This document shows, one piece after another, positions 43,411 through 54,784 of a stretch of DNA of 64,000 nucleotides. Under the pieces are notes generated by a model. The model made no database searches. It had not been told where the DNA came from and saw only the letters and a program-made list of their open reading frames with translations. Source of the stretch: Anodontia alba. Taxonomy: Eukaryota > Mollusca > Bivalvia > Lucinida > Lucinidae. Position numbers and translations under genes: made by a program. The stretch spans positions 131,113,323-131,177,322 of the forward strand of contig OZ024821.1 in the NCBI GenBank assembly GCA_964016985.1, written 5' to 3'. Positions within the stretch are counted from its first letter, which is position 1. The number at the start of each line of letters is the position of its first letter.

Positions 43411-43965
43411 GAATCGGCCTCCCCCTATTTATCATATCCTTTATTTGTACATTTTTCTTTCTCTCCAATAAAAAATTTCCGTCACAGATTTCTCACCACC
43501 TATGACAGCCAGAATCTTCGAATTCTGTATAAAAGCTGACAGTGCTGACGTATATTCTGTAGAAAAGAAAACCAAGATACTGAGACTTATTTTTCCATTT
43601 GTTTTCTATTTTCTTTTCCATCGTTCACTCCAATGTAAGACATAGGGACTTTGTATCAAAGATTTCTCAGGAACTATGAGACGTACGAGTTCGATAGTTG
43701 GTACAAACATTGATTATTACAATATACGGCCCGCTATAGGTTTATAAAGAATGCTGACTGGGGTGAGATTGTATCTTCATTATTGTATCTTCATTTTTCT
43801 CTTTTCCCATCTCTCACTTCAGTGTAATGCATCAAAGATTTCTTGGTACATACTGAATGTAGGATTTCTAAAGTTGGTACACACATTAGGAGCTGAGAAA
43901 TCTGAGACGAAAATTTTCATTGGAGATAAAGAAAAATGATAAGCATGAGGAGGCTGATTCTCTCT
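43411..43965. repeat. capped array, GAATCGGCCTCC type
   Basis: Left cap GAATCGGCCTCC...TATTTATCAT and right cap ATGATAAGCATGAGGAGGCT are inverted. The interior has about three loose units with GATTTCTCAGGAACTATGAG and AGTTGGTACAAACATT. Confidence 0.6.
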
Positions 43966-44054
43966 TACACAATACAACAAGTCATACCAAGTGTTTGAAC
44001 GAAATGTCAAAATCCAAGGTCCGATAGTTCCTGAGAAATATTTGTTGGCAAAAA

Positions 44055-44056
<2 letters not shown>

Positions 44057-44096
<40 letters not shown>
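44057..44096. repeat. (CA)n microsatellite
   Basis: About 20 CA repeats. Confidence 0.95.
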
Positions 44097-44099
<3 letters not shown>

Positions 44100-44142
44100 T
44101 TACGGAAAAGACAAAAACTATATATATAATAAAATACTAAAG

Positions 44143-44769
44143 CAGGGCTGTGGAACAGTCGACTCTCGTTATCTCGAACTCGCTTATCTCGAATCACCCC
44201 TTATCTCGAAGTGAAATTCTGGTCCCTGTTTTAACATGGAAATCTAACAACAGGTAACAAAATATTGTGGAATATTGTTTCAATATCTCTTTCAGGAGTC
44301 AAATTGCATATTCATTTGTTAAATATGGTTGTTCGATTTATTGTTGTTTTCCTCACTTCTACAACTCTGATATTTCGAGGTACGGATATCTCGAAGTGTT
44401 TCAGAGAGTCCCTTTGAATTCGAGATAACGGGAGTCGACTGTACCATGCTCGATTTGTCTGAGTTGTCTCATTTCCCTCAGGATATGTAAGAATTGTCAA
44501 TGTATTTGTCCTAGGACAATGACATCATAGATCTGCCAGTGAAGAGTATCCAAGTTATGAGATATGTATTTTTCTTCTTGAAGAAATATGTTGTGGATAC
44601 TCATTAGAAGTGCCTCAGCGATACGCTTCTGATAAATACCCACAACATGTTTTCTTCTAGAAAAAAAAATCAATTTTCGGGCAAGTAAATCTTGTTTGGA
44701 CAAGTGGATTTTGACTATTTACCTGTCTATTATGGACAAGTAATAAAATTTGATAAAACCACAACCCTG
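44143..44769. mobile_element. hAT-like MITE (CAGGGCTGTGGAA) split by a pogo-like MITE
   Basis: Starts CAGGGCTGTGGAA and ends CCACAACCCTG, with the same internal segments as 7861-8159 and 22624-22953, including the hairpin at about 44570-44665. The first 13 bp are separated from the rest by the element at 44156-44441. Confidence 0.75.
44156..44441. mobile_element. pogo-like MITE, CAGTCGACTCTCGTTATCTC ends (nested)
   Basis: 286 bp, CAGTCGACTCTCGTTATCTC start and GAGATAACGGGAGTCGACTG end, TA on the right side. Repeated TATCTCGAA motifs. Sister copy at 49167-49485. Confidence 0.8.
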
Positions 44770-44824
44770 ACGAAAGGAATATAACTCTGAGATCTGCTCT
44801 GTACTGACTCTCGTCTTCACTAAA

Positions 44825-45306
44825 TCACTTGCTAGGGGTTCTGTACCAGATAACAGACAACAAGAAAATATAGTCTCGGTCTTCAATTAAAGAACTGACA
44901 ACACTGGTGGGTCGATTGTCTCTGAATGTAGGCTGTGAAAAAGATATTGAATGGAGATTTAAGACTGTTTTATTTAACCCCTAACTTCCAGTAATTCAAA
45001 CAAATAGTGCAGACCCTGATCGGACGCCGCATTCTGCGGATTCTGATCTAGATCTGCACTGCTTGCCAATGTTCGAGCACTAAGCCCAGTCCAGGTTTTA
45101 CAGATAACCCTCTTTACACAGCACTCTGACGCCACAGTGACAAGAAAAGTGCGGCTATAAATACCCGTTACCTGGAACGCAATAGCAATCGATCCGAAAA
45201 TGTCCACTTTGGGAATAGTGTTCGGTTCGGAGACAACAGGTTGTGGATTTCTTGTCGTGAACAATTGGTTGGTACGTCTAATGCGCGGTTTGATTTCATT
45301 GGTCAA
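44825..45306 (-). CDS. possible two-exon open frame, unidentified
   Basis: 45172-45306 (...VDIFGSIAIAFQ|GTAACG) and 44825-44932 (CACAG|PTFRDNRPTSVVSSLIEDRD...then TGA) are both open and join in phase 0 with consensus sites. No ATG starts the upstream frame and no family is recognised. Treat as a hint only. Confidence 0.25.
44995..45070. mobile_element. GATC hairpin core
   Basis: AATAGTGCAGACCCTGATCG...CTGATCTAGATCTGCACTGC; overlaps the intron of the doubtful frame at 44825-45306. Confidence 0.55.
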
Positions 45307-45374
45307 CGATAATCACGCTGACAACAAACTTTAGGAAATTTTGGTGAATGTTTACTTTAGGTAGATTGTAAACA

Positions 45375-45870
45375 AGAATCGACCAAAAAAAGGTGAAAAA
45401 TATAATCCAGTAAATTATAGACCGGTGCCGCTCACATGCCTGCATGGTCTCGCAGAGATCTAGTTTGTCCACGATATTATTAGCAACTTGGATATAGCTA
45501 TAAATCGTGGACACATACAGATTTGATCATTGTGGACTTGTGACAGCTTTTGACAAAGTACCAGACAGGAGGCTATAACACACATTGGTATACTATGGCA
45601 TTGGAGGATCCACACATAAGTGGATTAGCTCTTTGCTCTCAGGGCGTCCTCTACGTGTAATTTAAGATAGCCAAGTCTCAGCTCCAGTCCCAGTTTTATC
45701 CAATCCCGCAAGGCTCGGTTCTGGGACCCTTCCTCTTTTTTTTTTTAAATGATCTTTCGGATAATATAAAGTTCTAAATTCGTCTGTTGACAGATGAAAG
45801 TTCACTTTATAGGAATAGCCGCACAATCTGGATATTGCTTCATCTTGCAAGAAAACCTTAACAGTTTAGC
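45375..45870 (+). pseudogene. LINE reverse transcriptase remnant
   Basis: In order: YNPVNYRPVPLTC (RT motif 1 region, about 45400), FDKVPDRRL (cf. AFDKVPHxRL, about 45551), YYGIGGSTHKWISSLLSGRP (about 45590) and NDLSDNI (about 45750), with stops and frame changes throughout and a T run at about 45730. Different source from the fragment at 33560-33903. Confidence 0.8.
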
Positions 45871-46279
45871 AGACGCGCAGCGTTCGTATATCACACATGA
45901 CAACTATTTTCTCAATATGCAGTTAATTATATATCGTTTTAGCTCGTCTGTACGCCTGGCGTAGTCACCGTGGTCACAGAAACGCAACTTTCGGTGTCTT
46001 AGGCATACTGCTTGTAGTGCAGCTACAAAATAAACCACAGTTAAAAAAAAGTTTTGTGCGCACATACACAAACACACAATGGAGCTAATCTTGATAAAAT
46101 GAAATTCACTGGAGCCTCACCTTTATTTCAAACTGATTTTCCTGAACTGTTATTTTGATAATTATAGTGTTCTTAAAATTATTTAGAATAAGTCTTCTGA
46201 TAAGTTTATGCTCTCATTGAGGTTCTGAAGAATCTGCACACACATTGTGAAAGAAACATACATGCATAGCATAAAATAC

Positions 46280-46410
46280 ATAAAAATACAAATATACAAA
46301 AAAAAAAAAAAAATAAAAAAAATAAAATAACTAAAAAAATAATAAATAAATAAAAATAAAAATAATAAAAAAAATAAGATAAATAAATAAATAAATAAAT
46401 AAATAAATAG
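46280..46410. repeat. (AAAT)n / A-rich simple sequence
   Basis: A-rich tract grading into (AAAT)n repeats. Confidence 0.9.
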
Positions 46411-46769
46411 TTTTTAGACTATAATTACTATTTAATCGATAACATTTTTACCTCCATTGACGTAACTTGGCTACGTAGTCTAGTTAGAAAACTATGTACT
46501 TAGACAATATTTTATCCTTAATTCATTATTGCACAGTCATCAGAAGCATTTTATAGCAAACTAGGAGCAGCTTAATTGTATTTTCAGAGAACAAAAAATA
46601 AGGTTATATCAAAATTAGCCCCGATAGCAACCTTTAAAGGTACGATGTACACTTATCAGATTTTCAGTCATTTTTCTGAGAAAAATAAGAAAAAATATTT
46701 CCAAGTGTCTTCAGCTGAAAATTTTACCCAGAGTGCTAAGCGTCAAATTAAAAAAAAAAAGTAAAAGCG

Positions 46770-49035
46770 CTGCAAGCACTGCACCATGCCACTGCACTCA
46801 CATCAAGTAAATGGCATAACTTTGTCAAAAATGAAATCAAGGGAAGGTGCATTAATCTTTCCCTAAATAAAGATGACATGGATATATGACTGAGGTCATA
46901 TATGCTCAAAGGGCCATAACTCAAAAAGTAAGTAAACCAGACTTATAGTTCTCTTCTGCAGATCCCCTCATGGTGCTTCACATTCGTGTAAAGTTCACAA
47001 CTATATCACAGAAACTGTTATTTTCTATGTTCAGAGACCCATAACTCAAAAAGTATTTAAGCCAGGCTTATGATTCTTGTGTTCTACGAGTCAGCCTATG
47101 TTGCTTTTACATTTTTGCAAGGCTTCAAGAAAATCCAAGTTATTGAAAGGGCACAAATATATGACTGGGATCACTATTTACAATGTCCAAATGGCAGTTT
47201 TGCAAAAAGCATGTAATTCAGAGTTATGGTTCTTGTGTTCTGCACATCATATCATGGTGATATACATTTGCATAATGTTTCAAGGAAATATCTCAAACAG
47301 TTTTCAAGTTACAGAAATCACTATTTTTCTATGTTCAAAGGGTCATAACTGCAAAAATAGTTGAGCAGAGTTAGGATTCTTACGTTGTGCACCTCGTTTC
47401 ATGATACTTTACTTTTGTGTGAAGTTTCATCAAACTATTTGAAACGGTTTCCAACTTAAAGAGCTGACACGAGTACATGGTAGAAATTACCATTTTCAAT
47501 ATTTACTATGTTCAAAGGGCGGTAACTCTAAAAGTAGGTTAACCAGAGCCACGGTTCTTGTGTTCTGCACATGTTCTCATGGTGTTTTACATTTGTGAGT
47601 AATTTCATAAAATATCTCAACAGGTTTTCGATTTACAGAGTGGACACAAGAACATGGTAGAAATGGCTATGTTTAATGTTCAAAGGACAATAACTCCAAA
47701 AGTAGGCAAACCAGAGTTACGGTTCATAAGGTCTGCATGTTGTATTATAAGGCTTTGAATTTGTGTGAAGTTTTATCAAAATATTTGAAACGGCTTCCAA
47801 CTTACAGAGCAGACACTAGTACATGGAAGAAATATCTACGATGTTCAAAGGACCGTAACTTCAGTGGTAGATTAACCAGAGTTATAGTTCTTGTGTTTTG
47901 CACATCATATCATGGTGATATACATTTGCATAAAGTTTCAAGACAATATCTCAAACAGTTTTCAAGTTACAGAAATCACTATTTTCTATGTTCAAAGGGC
48001 CATTACTCCAAAAGTAAGATAAGCAAAGTTAGGGTTCTTAAGTTCTGCTCCTCGTCTTATGATGCTTTACATTTTTGTGGTTTTATCAAAATATCTAAAC
48101 GGTTTCTTACTTACAGAGCTGAAACGAGTACATGATACAAATGGCTAATTTTAATATTTATTATGTTCAAAGGGTGGTAATTCCAAAAGTAGGTTAACCA
48201 GAGCGCTTTACATTTGTGATTAATATAATGAAACTATTTCAATATCATGAAAATATCTCAAACGGTTTTCAATTTACAGAGCGGACACAAGTACATGGTA
48301 GATATGGCTATGTTCAATATTCAAAGGGCAAATAACTACAAAAGTAGGCAAACAAGGAATTTCGGTTCATGTGTTCTGCACGTCGTCTTATAGAGCTTTG
48401 AATTTGTGTGAAATTTTATCAAAATATTTTAAACGGTTTCCAACTTGTAGAGCGGACACTAGTACATGGTAGAAATGGCTATTTTCAATATTTACGATTA
48501 TTAAAGGACCGTAACTCCAAAGGTAGGTTAACCAGAGTTATGGTTCTTGTGTTCTGCACGTTGTCTCACAGTGCTTTACATTTGTATGAGATTTCATGAA
48601 AATATCTCAGACGGTTTTTAACTTACAGAGCGGACATGAGTACATGGTGGAAATGGTTATGTTCAATATTCAAAGGGCAATAACTCGTAGGGAAACCAGA
48701 GTTATGGTTCTTGTGTTCTATACGTTGTCTTATAGTGCTTTACATTTGTGTGAAGTTTTGTGAAAATATCACGAACGGCATCATGTTTTTGACACGAACG
48801 GTATCATGGAGCGGACACGAACTTATGAAGCGGACACGAGTGCATGATAAAAATGGCTATGTTCAATGTTCAAAGGGTAATAACTGAATACGTAGGCAAA
48901 CCAGAGTTATGGTTCATGAGTTCTGCACATTGCCTCATGGTGAAAATATCTCAAATGGTATCAGAGTTATGGAGCGGACACGAACTTATGAAGCGCTGAC
49001 GGTCGGACGTCCGGACGGACAGACGGACATTCTAA
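46770..49035. repeat. large tandem array, TTCAAAGGGCNATAACTCCAAA type
   Basis: About 13-14 units of 120-175 bp: TTCAAAGGGC(N)ATAACT, AAAGTAGGNAAACCAGAG, TTCTTGTGTTCTGCACNTC, TTTCATGAAAATATCTCAAA, GAGCGGACACGAGTACATGG. It ends in CGGACGGACAGACGGACATT, an ACGG-like tract as in Pearl elements. Open frames are read-through. Confidence 0.85.
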
Positions 49036-49166
49036 TGATTGGGTACCTATGTGGTTATCCAGAGTAATTTTGATACTTATGTGACAATTTTATAGCCCCA
49101 CAAGTCGATTTCTAGCCTCATAAATCAGGATTTTTATGTGCCTACGGAATAAATCCCGTTTAAATA

Positions 49167-49485
49167 CAGTCGACTCTCGTTATCTCGACTTCGTTTATCT
49201 CGAATAACCGCTTAACTCGAAGTGAAAAACTGGTCGGTGTTTTCAACATGGAACCTACAACAAGTAGCAAAATGTCGTGGAAAAGAAAAGAAACTGATCC
49301 TGAGGAGCAATTTATCATCCTTTCCACAATGTTTTCAATATATCTCTAACTTCAGGAGTAAATATTCGTTTGTGAAATGCAGTTGTTCGATTTATTTTTT
49401 CCTCAATTCTGCAAATCTGATATGTCGAGGTACGGATATCTCGGGAAGTATTTCAGAGAGTACCTTGGAATTTGAGATATGACTG
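49167..49485. mobile_element. pogo-like MITE, CAGTCGACTCTCGTTATCTC type
   Basis: TA-flanked (49165-49166, 49486-49487), CAGTCGACTCTCGTTATCTC start, AGATATGACTG end, with TATCTCGAA-type motifs. Confidence 0.8.
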
Positions 49486-49489
49486 TACT

Positions 49490-50699
49490 TCACTATTGTG
49501 TAGTTTATATTTTCTGGTTCTTTGTGATCAATGAACCCATTCCGGGGTGTTTGACAATTGACATGATTGTAAGCGATGAGATCTAAGTGCCCGAAACTAG
49601 CTATTCTGGTCGAGAAAACGTCGACGCCAGCTATCTTCGTGTGTGTGTTTGGCGTGGGAGGGGGGATGTGGGGTCGGGTTGGAGATGGGGTGGTAATTGC
49701 CCTCTAGAATGGATTTATGTTCACTACAGCTGGTTTTCCTCTTGATGTCATTGGTAGGCTATGTTCTGTCTTCGTGGCTTACTATTTAGTTTATTTAGTG
49801 CTGTTTGATTTAGTGTGGCGGCCGTAAAATGTCTCCCTGTACTTCACTAGTTTAGCATATATTTTCCGATCCTTTGTGGTCATTCCGGGATTTTTGAAAA
49901 TACAAGAGGGTCACATATGAGGCCTAATTGGCTTAACCCTTTCAGTCCTGCAGACCAAAACAAAGCATTATGAGCCGTCTCATCAGGACTCTACATTGTT
50001 TGCCATTCTATTTTGCTTTTTTTTTTTTTTTTTTTTTTGCTATTTTGAGATCCCTATTTGGAACAATGGTTCTGACCAGATTCAAAGAAGGAAGAATCCA
50101 CTTCAGAAAATCAGGGATGAAAGGCTTAAAAGTAGCTAGTCTTCTGCCGTCTTCTTTTTTGTGTTTGGTCTGGCTCTTCAATGTCATTCTTTTAGAATCT
50201 GTTTAGTTAGTTTCTTTATCTTCTCTGGCTCTTTTGGGCACTGCAGTCATCAATTTGACGCAAAGTTTGATCTGTTCGTTGACGCAGCTTAGGCCAAGCA
50301 TAAAAATTTTTGTTTGCAGTTGCCGACCCAGGAATTTTTCTTAGGGTAGGTTGGTCGACATTTTTCACCTGCAAAATGTAAAAATAGTAAAAATAGCCCA
50401 AAATCTACATAAAATGTCACACATTTTGATTTAAACATTATTTTATTTGTATAAAATGACAAACGTGTACTGATACTGTGACTCGGAAAACAAGGCAAGG
50501 ATATACAAAATGAATATAGAAGAAAGTCTAATGACTTTTGTGGATCTGTATTCTGTATCTAAATACGAATGAAGCTATCAATAATGTGATTTGTTAGGTC
50601 AGCTTTAAAAATAATGTTTTTTAGTGAAAGTAAAGAAATCAGAAAATATGTAATTAGATCACAAAGAAACAGAAAATACACCATTAGATACATAATTAG
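49490..50699. other. mostly unassigned; short duplication and a weak GATC remnant
   Basis: 49489-49575 and 49838-49905 are loose copies (GTACTTCACTA, TTTATATTTTCTGGTTCTTT). 49945-50003 is a decayed GATC hairpin end. A minus-strand stretch 50216-50365 starts after TTTTGCAG and is open for 50 codons (KNVDQPTLRKIPGSATANKN), but I recognise no family. Confidence 0.35.
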
Positions 50700-51016
50700 G
50701 ATAAAAATTAGGTCCGAAGCTTCAAGGTCAAGTCACACTTAGAGGTCAAAGGTAAAATAAAAATGTCTATTTGTCGTGTCCGGTCCATAACTTTGTCATT
50801 CCTTGATGAAATTTGAAATTACTTTGCAGAAATGTTCACCATCATGAGACAATATGTCGCGCGCAAGGCCAAGGTCCGTAGCTCCAAGGTCAAGGTCACA
50901 CTTAGACAAAGGTACAAAAAATGTTGTATTCACATTATGCCTGTCACACAACACTCATTTCTGTGTCCAATGTCATATAGCTGGGGCATCTGTGTCCTAT
51001 GGACTCAATTCTAGTT
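50700..51016. repeat. short array, GCTCCAAGGTCAAGGTCACAC type
   Basis: About two units (AAGGTCAAG(G)TCACACTTAG, CCATAACTTTGTCATTCCTT) ending in a GGGGCATCTGTGTCCTATGG arm. Confidence 0.6.
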
Positions 51017-51687
51017 TATTATGGCTTTTCCTGGACAAGTTCATTGACATGTTTTTCATGCCAATACATCTCAGTCGACATTGATTTCTTCATTTGAGGT
51101 ATACAGCTTAATGGATCGGTTGTTGTCGCTTTCTGTTCGTGCATTGGAACCACGCCATTTGTAATAACACCACAATTACAAATTGCGTGGTGAGAGTGCA
51201 TTTCTAAATATAAACTGAGATCATAACATTTTGTTAGTCGTTCTGAAAACTTTATATATTAACTTAAACATTTAAAATGAATGAATACACATGGAGGGAT
51301 GTTTCTGGTTCAAAATGAATAATAGCAATAGTTTTTTTTTCTGTTATCTTCCTTGATAGATAAAATACAAGTTAGACCACATATTAAATGGTCCTTGTAA
51401 TTGGAATCCTCTGTTTTTATCATAGATCCTTTGTGGAATTTAACTGGTCTTTAACTTGAAAATTTTCCATATTCATATTAAAGATTTACTAACACTTTAT
51501 ATTTTATTGCACAAAAGAGATTCTTTTTAATATTTTGGGACCTTTTTCGATATGTGCATGTTTAAGTTAGATTTCTCAAGGAAATCAAAGCGCTGCAGGC
51601 GTTGAAGGCCTGGGCATCAGAAAAGTCTTCTTTTGCTAACAGGTTTCATAAGCAATTATTAAAAACTTTCATTTAGTTATTATTACC

Positions 51688-52050
51688 ATAGCTCTAGATA
51701 AGATACTGTTTTCAGTCAAAAAGTATGAATATTTTTTTCTCATTTCTCCATGAAAATATTTGTTGTGGTACTCATTAAAAGCGCCTCGACAAGGCACTTT
51801 TAATGAGTACCCACAACATAACATACAACATATGTTGTCATGGAGGAATAAATCTGCTACCACCCCACCTTATTACACTCTTATCTAGAAATATGGTTAG
51901 CCTATTTAAACTTAAGTTTCGTGGGGTTTTCTTTGCAGCAAAACATGTTGTGGATTCTCATTGAGGCCAGTCTAATGAGCACCCACAACATATGTTTTGC
52001 AACAAAAATGACCAAAAATATCACTAAAATTATCTTCTTATCTATGGTTG
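51688..52050. mobile_element. AGAAGCGCCTC hairpin MITE and adjoining shorter hairpin
   Basis: 51688-51895 is a copy with CATAGCTCTAGATAAG and CTTATCTAGAAATATG ends. About 51925-52020 is a second hairpin (GCAAAACATGTTGTGGATTC / CACCCACAACATATGTTTTG) with a shorter centre. Confidence 0.65.
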
Positions 52051-52129
52051 TGAACTACTCATCTGTCGAGATGACAGGCATATAGCCCAAACATCCAAAA
52101 AGATATTATTGAATTAACGCTTGACACTC

Positions 52130-52275
52130 GGGGCAAAAATTTCAGCAGGCGACATTTTGAAATATTTTGCTTATTTTCTCCTGCTTTGACAATGCCTATT
52201 TTCTGAAAAAAAAAAAAAAAAAATAAGGAAATTATCATCAATTTGTCATCTGCTGAATATTTACAGAGAGTGGTA
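52130..52275. mobile_element. hairpin MITE, GCAGGCGACATTTTG family, decayed
   Basis: TTTCAGCAGGCGACATTTTG and CAAATTTGTCATCTGCTGAA-like arms around an A-rich centre. Confidence 0.5.
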
Positions 52276-52528
52276 ATGGTAAAAGACAAACTTTATCTAT
52301 GCATGTGTGAAAATAGGTCTAATCGTGAAAGTCATCGAAAGATTTGAGGCACAATACGGTTTCAAACATCAAAACTGGTTGACATTTTTTCAGCTTTTCA
52401 GATACGCAAATACTCGTACTTTGCCGTTATACTTACTAACGGCTATCTAGCTCGGCTATCTCCGTAAACAATCGTGTTTTGTTTCAATGTTACAACGTAT
52501 TAACTTGTAGTTAAATGAATAAGCTCAT

Positions 52529-53105
52529 CAGGGCTCAATTTTTTTGTCAAACAGTTTGGTATGACTAATTTAGCCTTCGGCTTAGCAAGCCAAGCCCAGA
52601 CCAAAAACGGTTATCCTTGATAGAGATGCCAATGATAAAATCAAAGGAATTAAATTAACTGGACCTAGTTGTTTACAGAAAATACTCAGGAGAGTTAACT
52701 GGCTGATTTTTCCCATTAGTATGGGACCAAAATGGGCCAATGGCCCATGTCCTATTCATTTCTATGCATTTTGTTTTCAAAATTTAGAAGGACCTTTAGA
52801 AAATTTGATTGGTCCTGGGGAAAATGTATGGGCCCAAGAATCCTTAATGTTCATGCTAAAGCAAAATACGAGAAAGCCGAAGGCCAAAGTAGTCATACCA
52901 AAGTTTCAACCACTGCCAAAGCATTTACGAAAAACCTCGAGTAAAAGTGCAAAGTACCACTTGCCACTACGCTGGAAAAAAAGACCTGTGAAAATAAAAA
53001 TACATGCGTATTTGGGTTTGAACATAATAATAAGGTTACAGCAAACTTTAATATATGTGCGATGTAAATTGTACGAAACTGTTTGACAAACAATTTTGAG
53101 CCCTG
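52529..53105. mobile_element. MITE-like element with CAGGGCTCAA ends
   Basis: 577 bp; CAGGGCTCAA...TTTTGTCAAACAGTTT and its complement AAACTGTTTGACAAA...TTGAGCCCTG form TIRs of about 29 bp with a few mismatches. No clear target duplication. The 121-codon plus-strand frame inside shows no known domain. hAT-like ends only. Confidence 0.7.
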
Positions 53106-53264
53106 CGTAAACACCGGATTTAGATTGCTTATGCTAAGGCCCAGCAAAAAATAAAATCAGGTTCATTCTGTCACTGATAGTTCTCTCACAAAACAGGTCG
53201 GGCCTACCCCAGAAACATCACTGTGTTACTTGGTTGATGTGCTGTCATTTTTACAAGGGATAAA

Positions 53265-53400
53265 ACTCTTGTGACTTCATGTTTGCGTTCCATGACACCA
53301 AGACCCTTCTGAAAAAGGGGTCTACGCTAAAAGGAAAGAATTTGCTCCCCACGGGAGCAAATTCTTTCCTTTTAGCGTAGACCCCTTTTTAAAAGGAAGG
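53265..53400. mobile_element. hairpin MITE, AAAGGAAAGAATTTGCTCCC family, perfect core
   Basis: GGGGTCTACGCTAAAAGGAA...AATTTGCTCCC and its complement form a perfect hairpin of about 36 bp per arm around CACG. Confidence 0.8.
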
Positions 53401-53447
53401 CGTATAATTTCGATGGCGGACCTCTCTTGAAAATATATTCATTCCTC

Positions 53448-53635
53448 CTAATCACAAAAACGCTCTTGGATATTCCATTTTCCGGCGACACAAGTTAATG
53501 TTCGTTGAGCTCGATTTGTTTCTTTATCATTACAGTTTACAATTAATACTGTGCCATCTATCAGTGTTTGATTAGCTGGGTTCCCCAGAAGATCTGTAAA
53601 ACTCACTTCTTCTTCATTGGGTAAAATGCATGTAC
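53448..53635 (-). CDS. terminal exon encoding a sushi (CCP) domain
   Basis: 188 nt from acceptor TTTTACAG|GT to stop TAG (53448-53450), phase 1 at the 5' side. The 61 codons read CILPNEEEV...NQTLIDGTVLIVNC...RTLTCVAGKWNIQERFCD. The C..VLIVNC...LTCVAGKW...C spacing, the final GxW and the closing Cys before the stop are the CCP/sushi signature. CCP domains occur in complement-like, lectin and adhesion proteins; the parent gene cannot be named from one exon. Upstream exons were not found before the window end. The CCCAGCAA element starts 64 bp upstream in the intron. Confidence 0.75.
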
Positions 53636-53699
53636 CTGTAAAATAAGAAAAAAAATCGTATTTACCCTAAACATTTGGACAACTTAACTCTTTAAAGCA

Positions 53700-54754
53700 C
53701 CCAGCAAGCAAAAAATATAGGACCCGCATTGGCCCTAAATGGGTATTTATATGGGTCCTACATGGGCAACCCATAAGGGACTCATGAGGGATTTGCAACA
53801 GGGTTCCATGTTGGACCCACATGGGCAAAGCCATGTGGGAACTATATGGGTCCAGTATGGGAAAAATCAAACCCACATTTATCTTCCAGAAAAACAATTT
53901 TTACACATTTTTACACAAATGATTATAAGTCACCAGTCCCAGCCCATTGGATGGACTGGTAAGGTCCTAACCGATAGAGACCTATGTACGTGTGCAAGTT
54001 ATTGCCTTAAAGATATAGGCGTCTTTTTTAATAGTTGGAAATGTTGGCATCATGCGTATTTATATATACCTCTCAATTTTAAAAATAATAGGGACATACG
54101 AGTTAAAATAAAAATATGACCATGAATCGACGTCCATGTCGGGAAAATAGTTAAGATAAATTTAATAGATACTTTCATTTTGTAATGGACAAACTATTAT
54201 TTTTATTTTATTATTATCATTATTATTTGCATTTATATCAGGAAATTTACTATTTTTTGATATTATGTTTAAATAGTGGTAGAGTTGTTCCCCTTAATAC
54301 CCATATTGAACCCATATGGGTCCCATACAGTAATGGGAGGTCAACATTGGAACCATAGAGGTCCAATATCTGTATCACATGGGAGCCGTTTGGGCCCCAA
54401 TTATGTATCTAGAAAATATCACTTTTCCAGGATTATTTCAATTTTATCTCGGGGGTCCCATATATTAGAATGTATTTTTATAGTTATCAAATTTTACCAA
54501 TATGGGACCTATAAGGGTCTTATATGGGCAAAAAAGCCTATATGGGGCCCAAGTAGGCCCCAAATGGGATAAATGCCCCGAATCTGCCCATATGGTTCCC
54601 ATATATACGTGTTTGCTGGTCAAAGTTTACCAATATGGGACCTGTATAGGTCTTATATGGGCAAAAAAAGCCTATATGGGGCCCATGCAGGACCCGAATG
54701 GGATAAATGCCCCGATTCTGCCCATATGGGTCCCATATATACATGTTTGCTGGG
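53700..54754 (+). mobile_element. CCCAGCAA...TTGCTGGG element, copy 2 (inverted relative to copy 1)
   Basis: 1055 bp, near-identical to the reverse complement of 30571-31624; I noticed only a handful of differences. The flanking dinucleotide CA (53698-53699, 54755-54756) supports a 2-bp duplication; GCAC/GCAC with shorter ends CCAGCAA is the alternative reading. Confidence 0.85.
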
Positions 54755-54784
54755 CACTACCTCTTAATATGGAGTACGTTCATT

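Noticed and set aside
47077..48599. Several plus-strand frames of 60-130 codons
   Set aside because: All are shifted readings of the same tandem unit (for example VLVFCTSYHGDIHLH) and follow the repeat period.
52721..53086. 121-codon frame on the plus strand
   Set aside because: It lies inside the CAGGGCTCAA-ended element and has no recognisable domain; a chance frame is more likely than a transposase.
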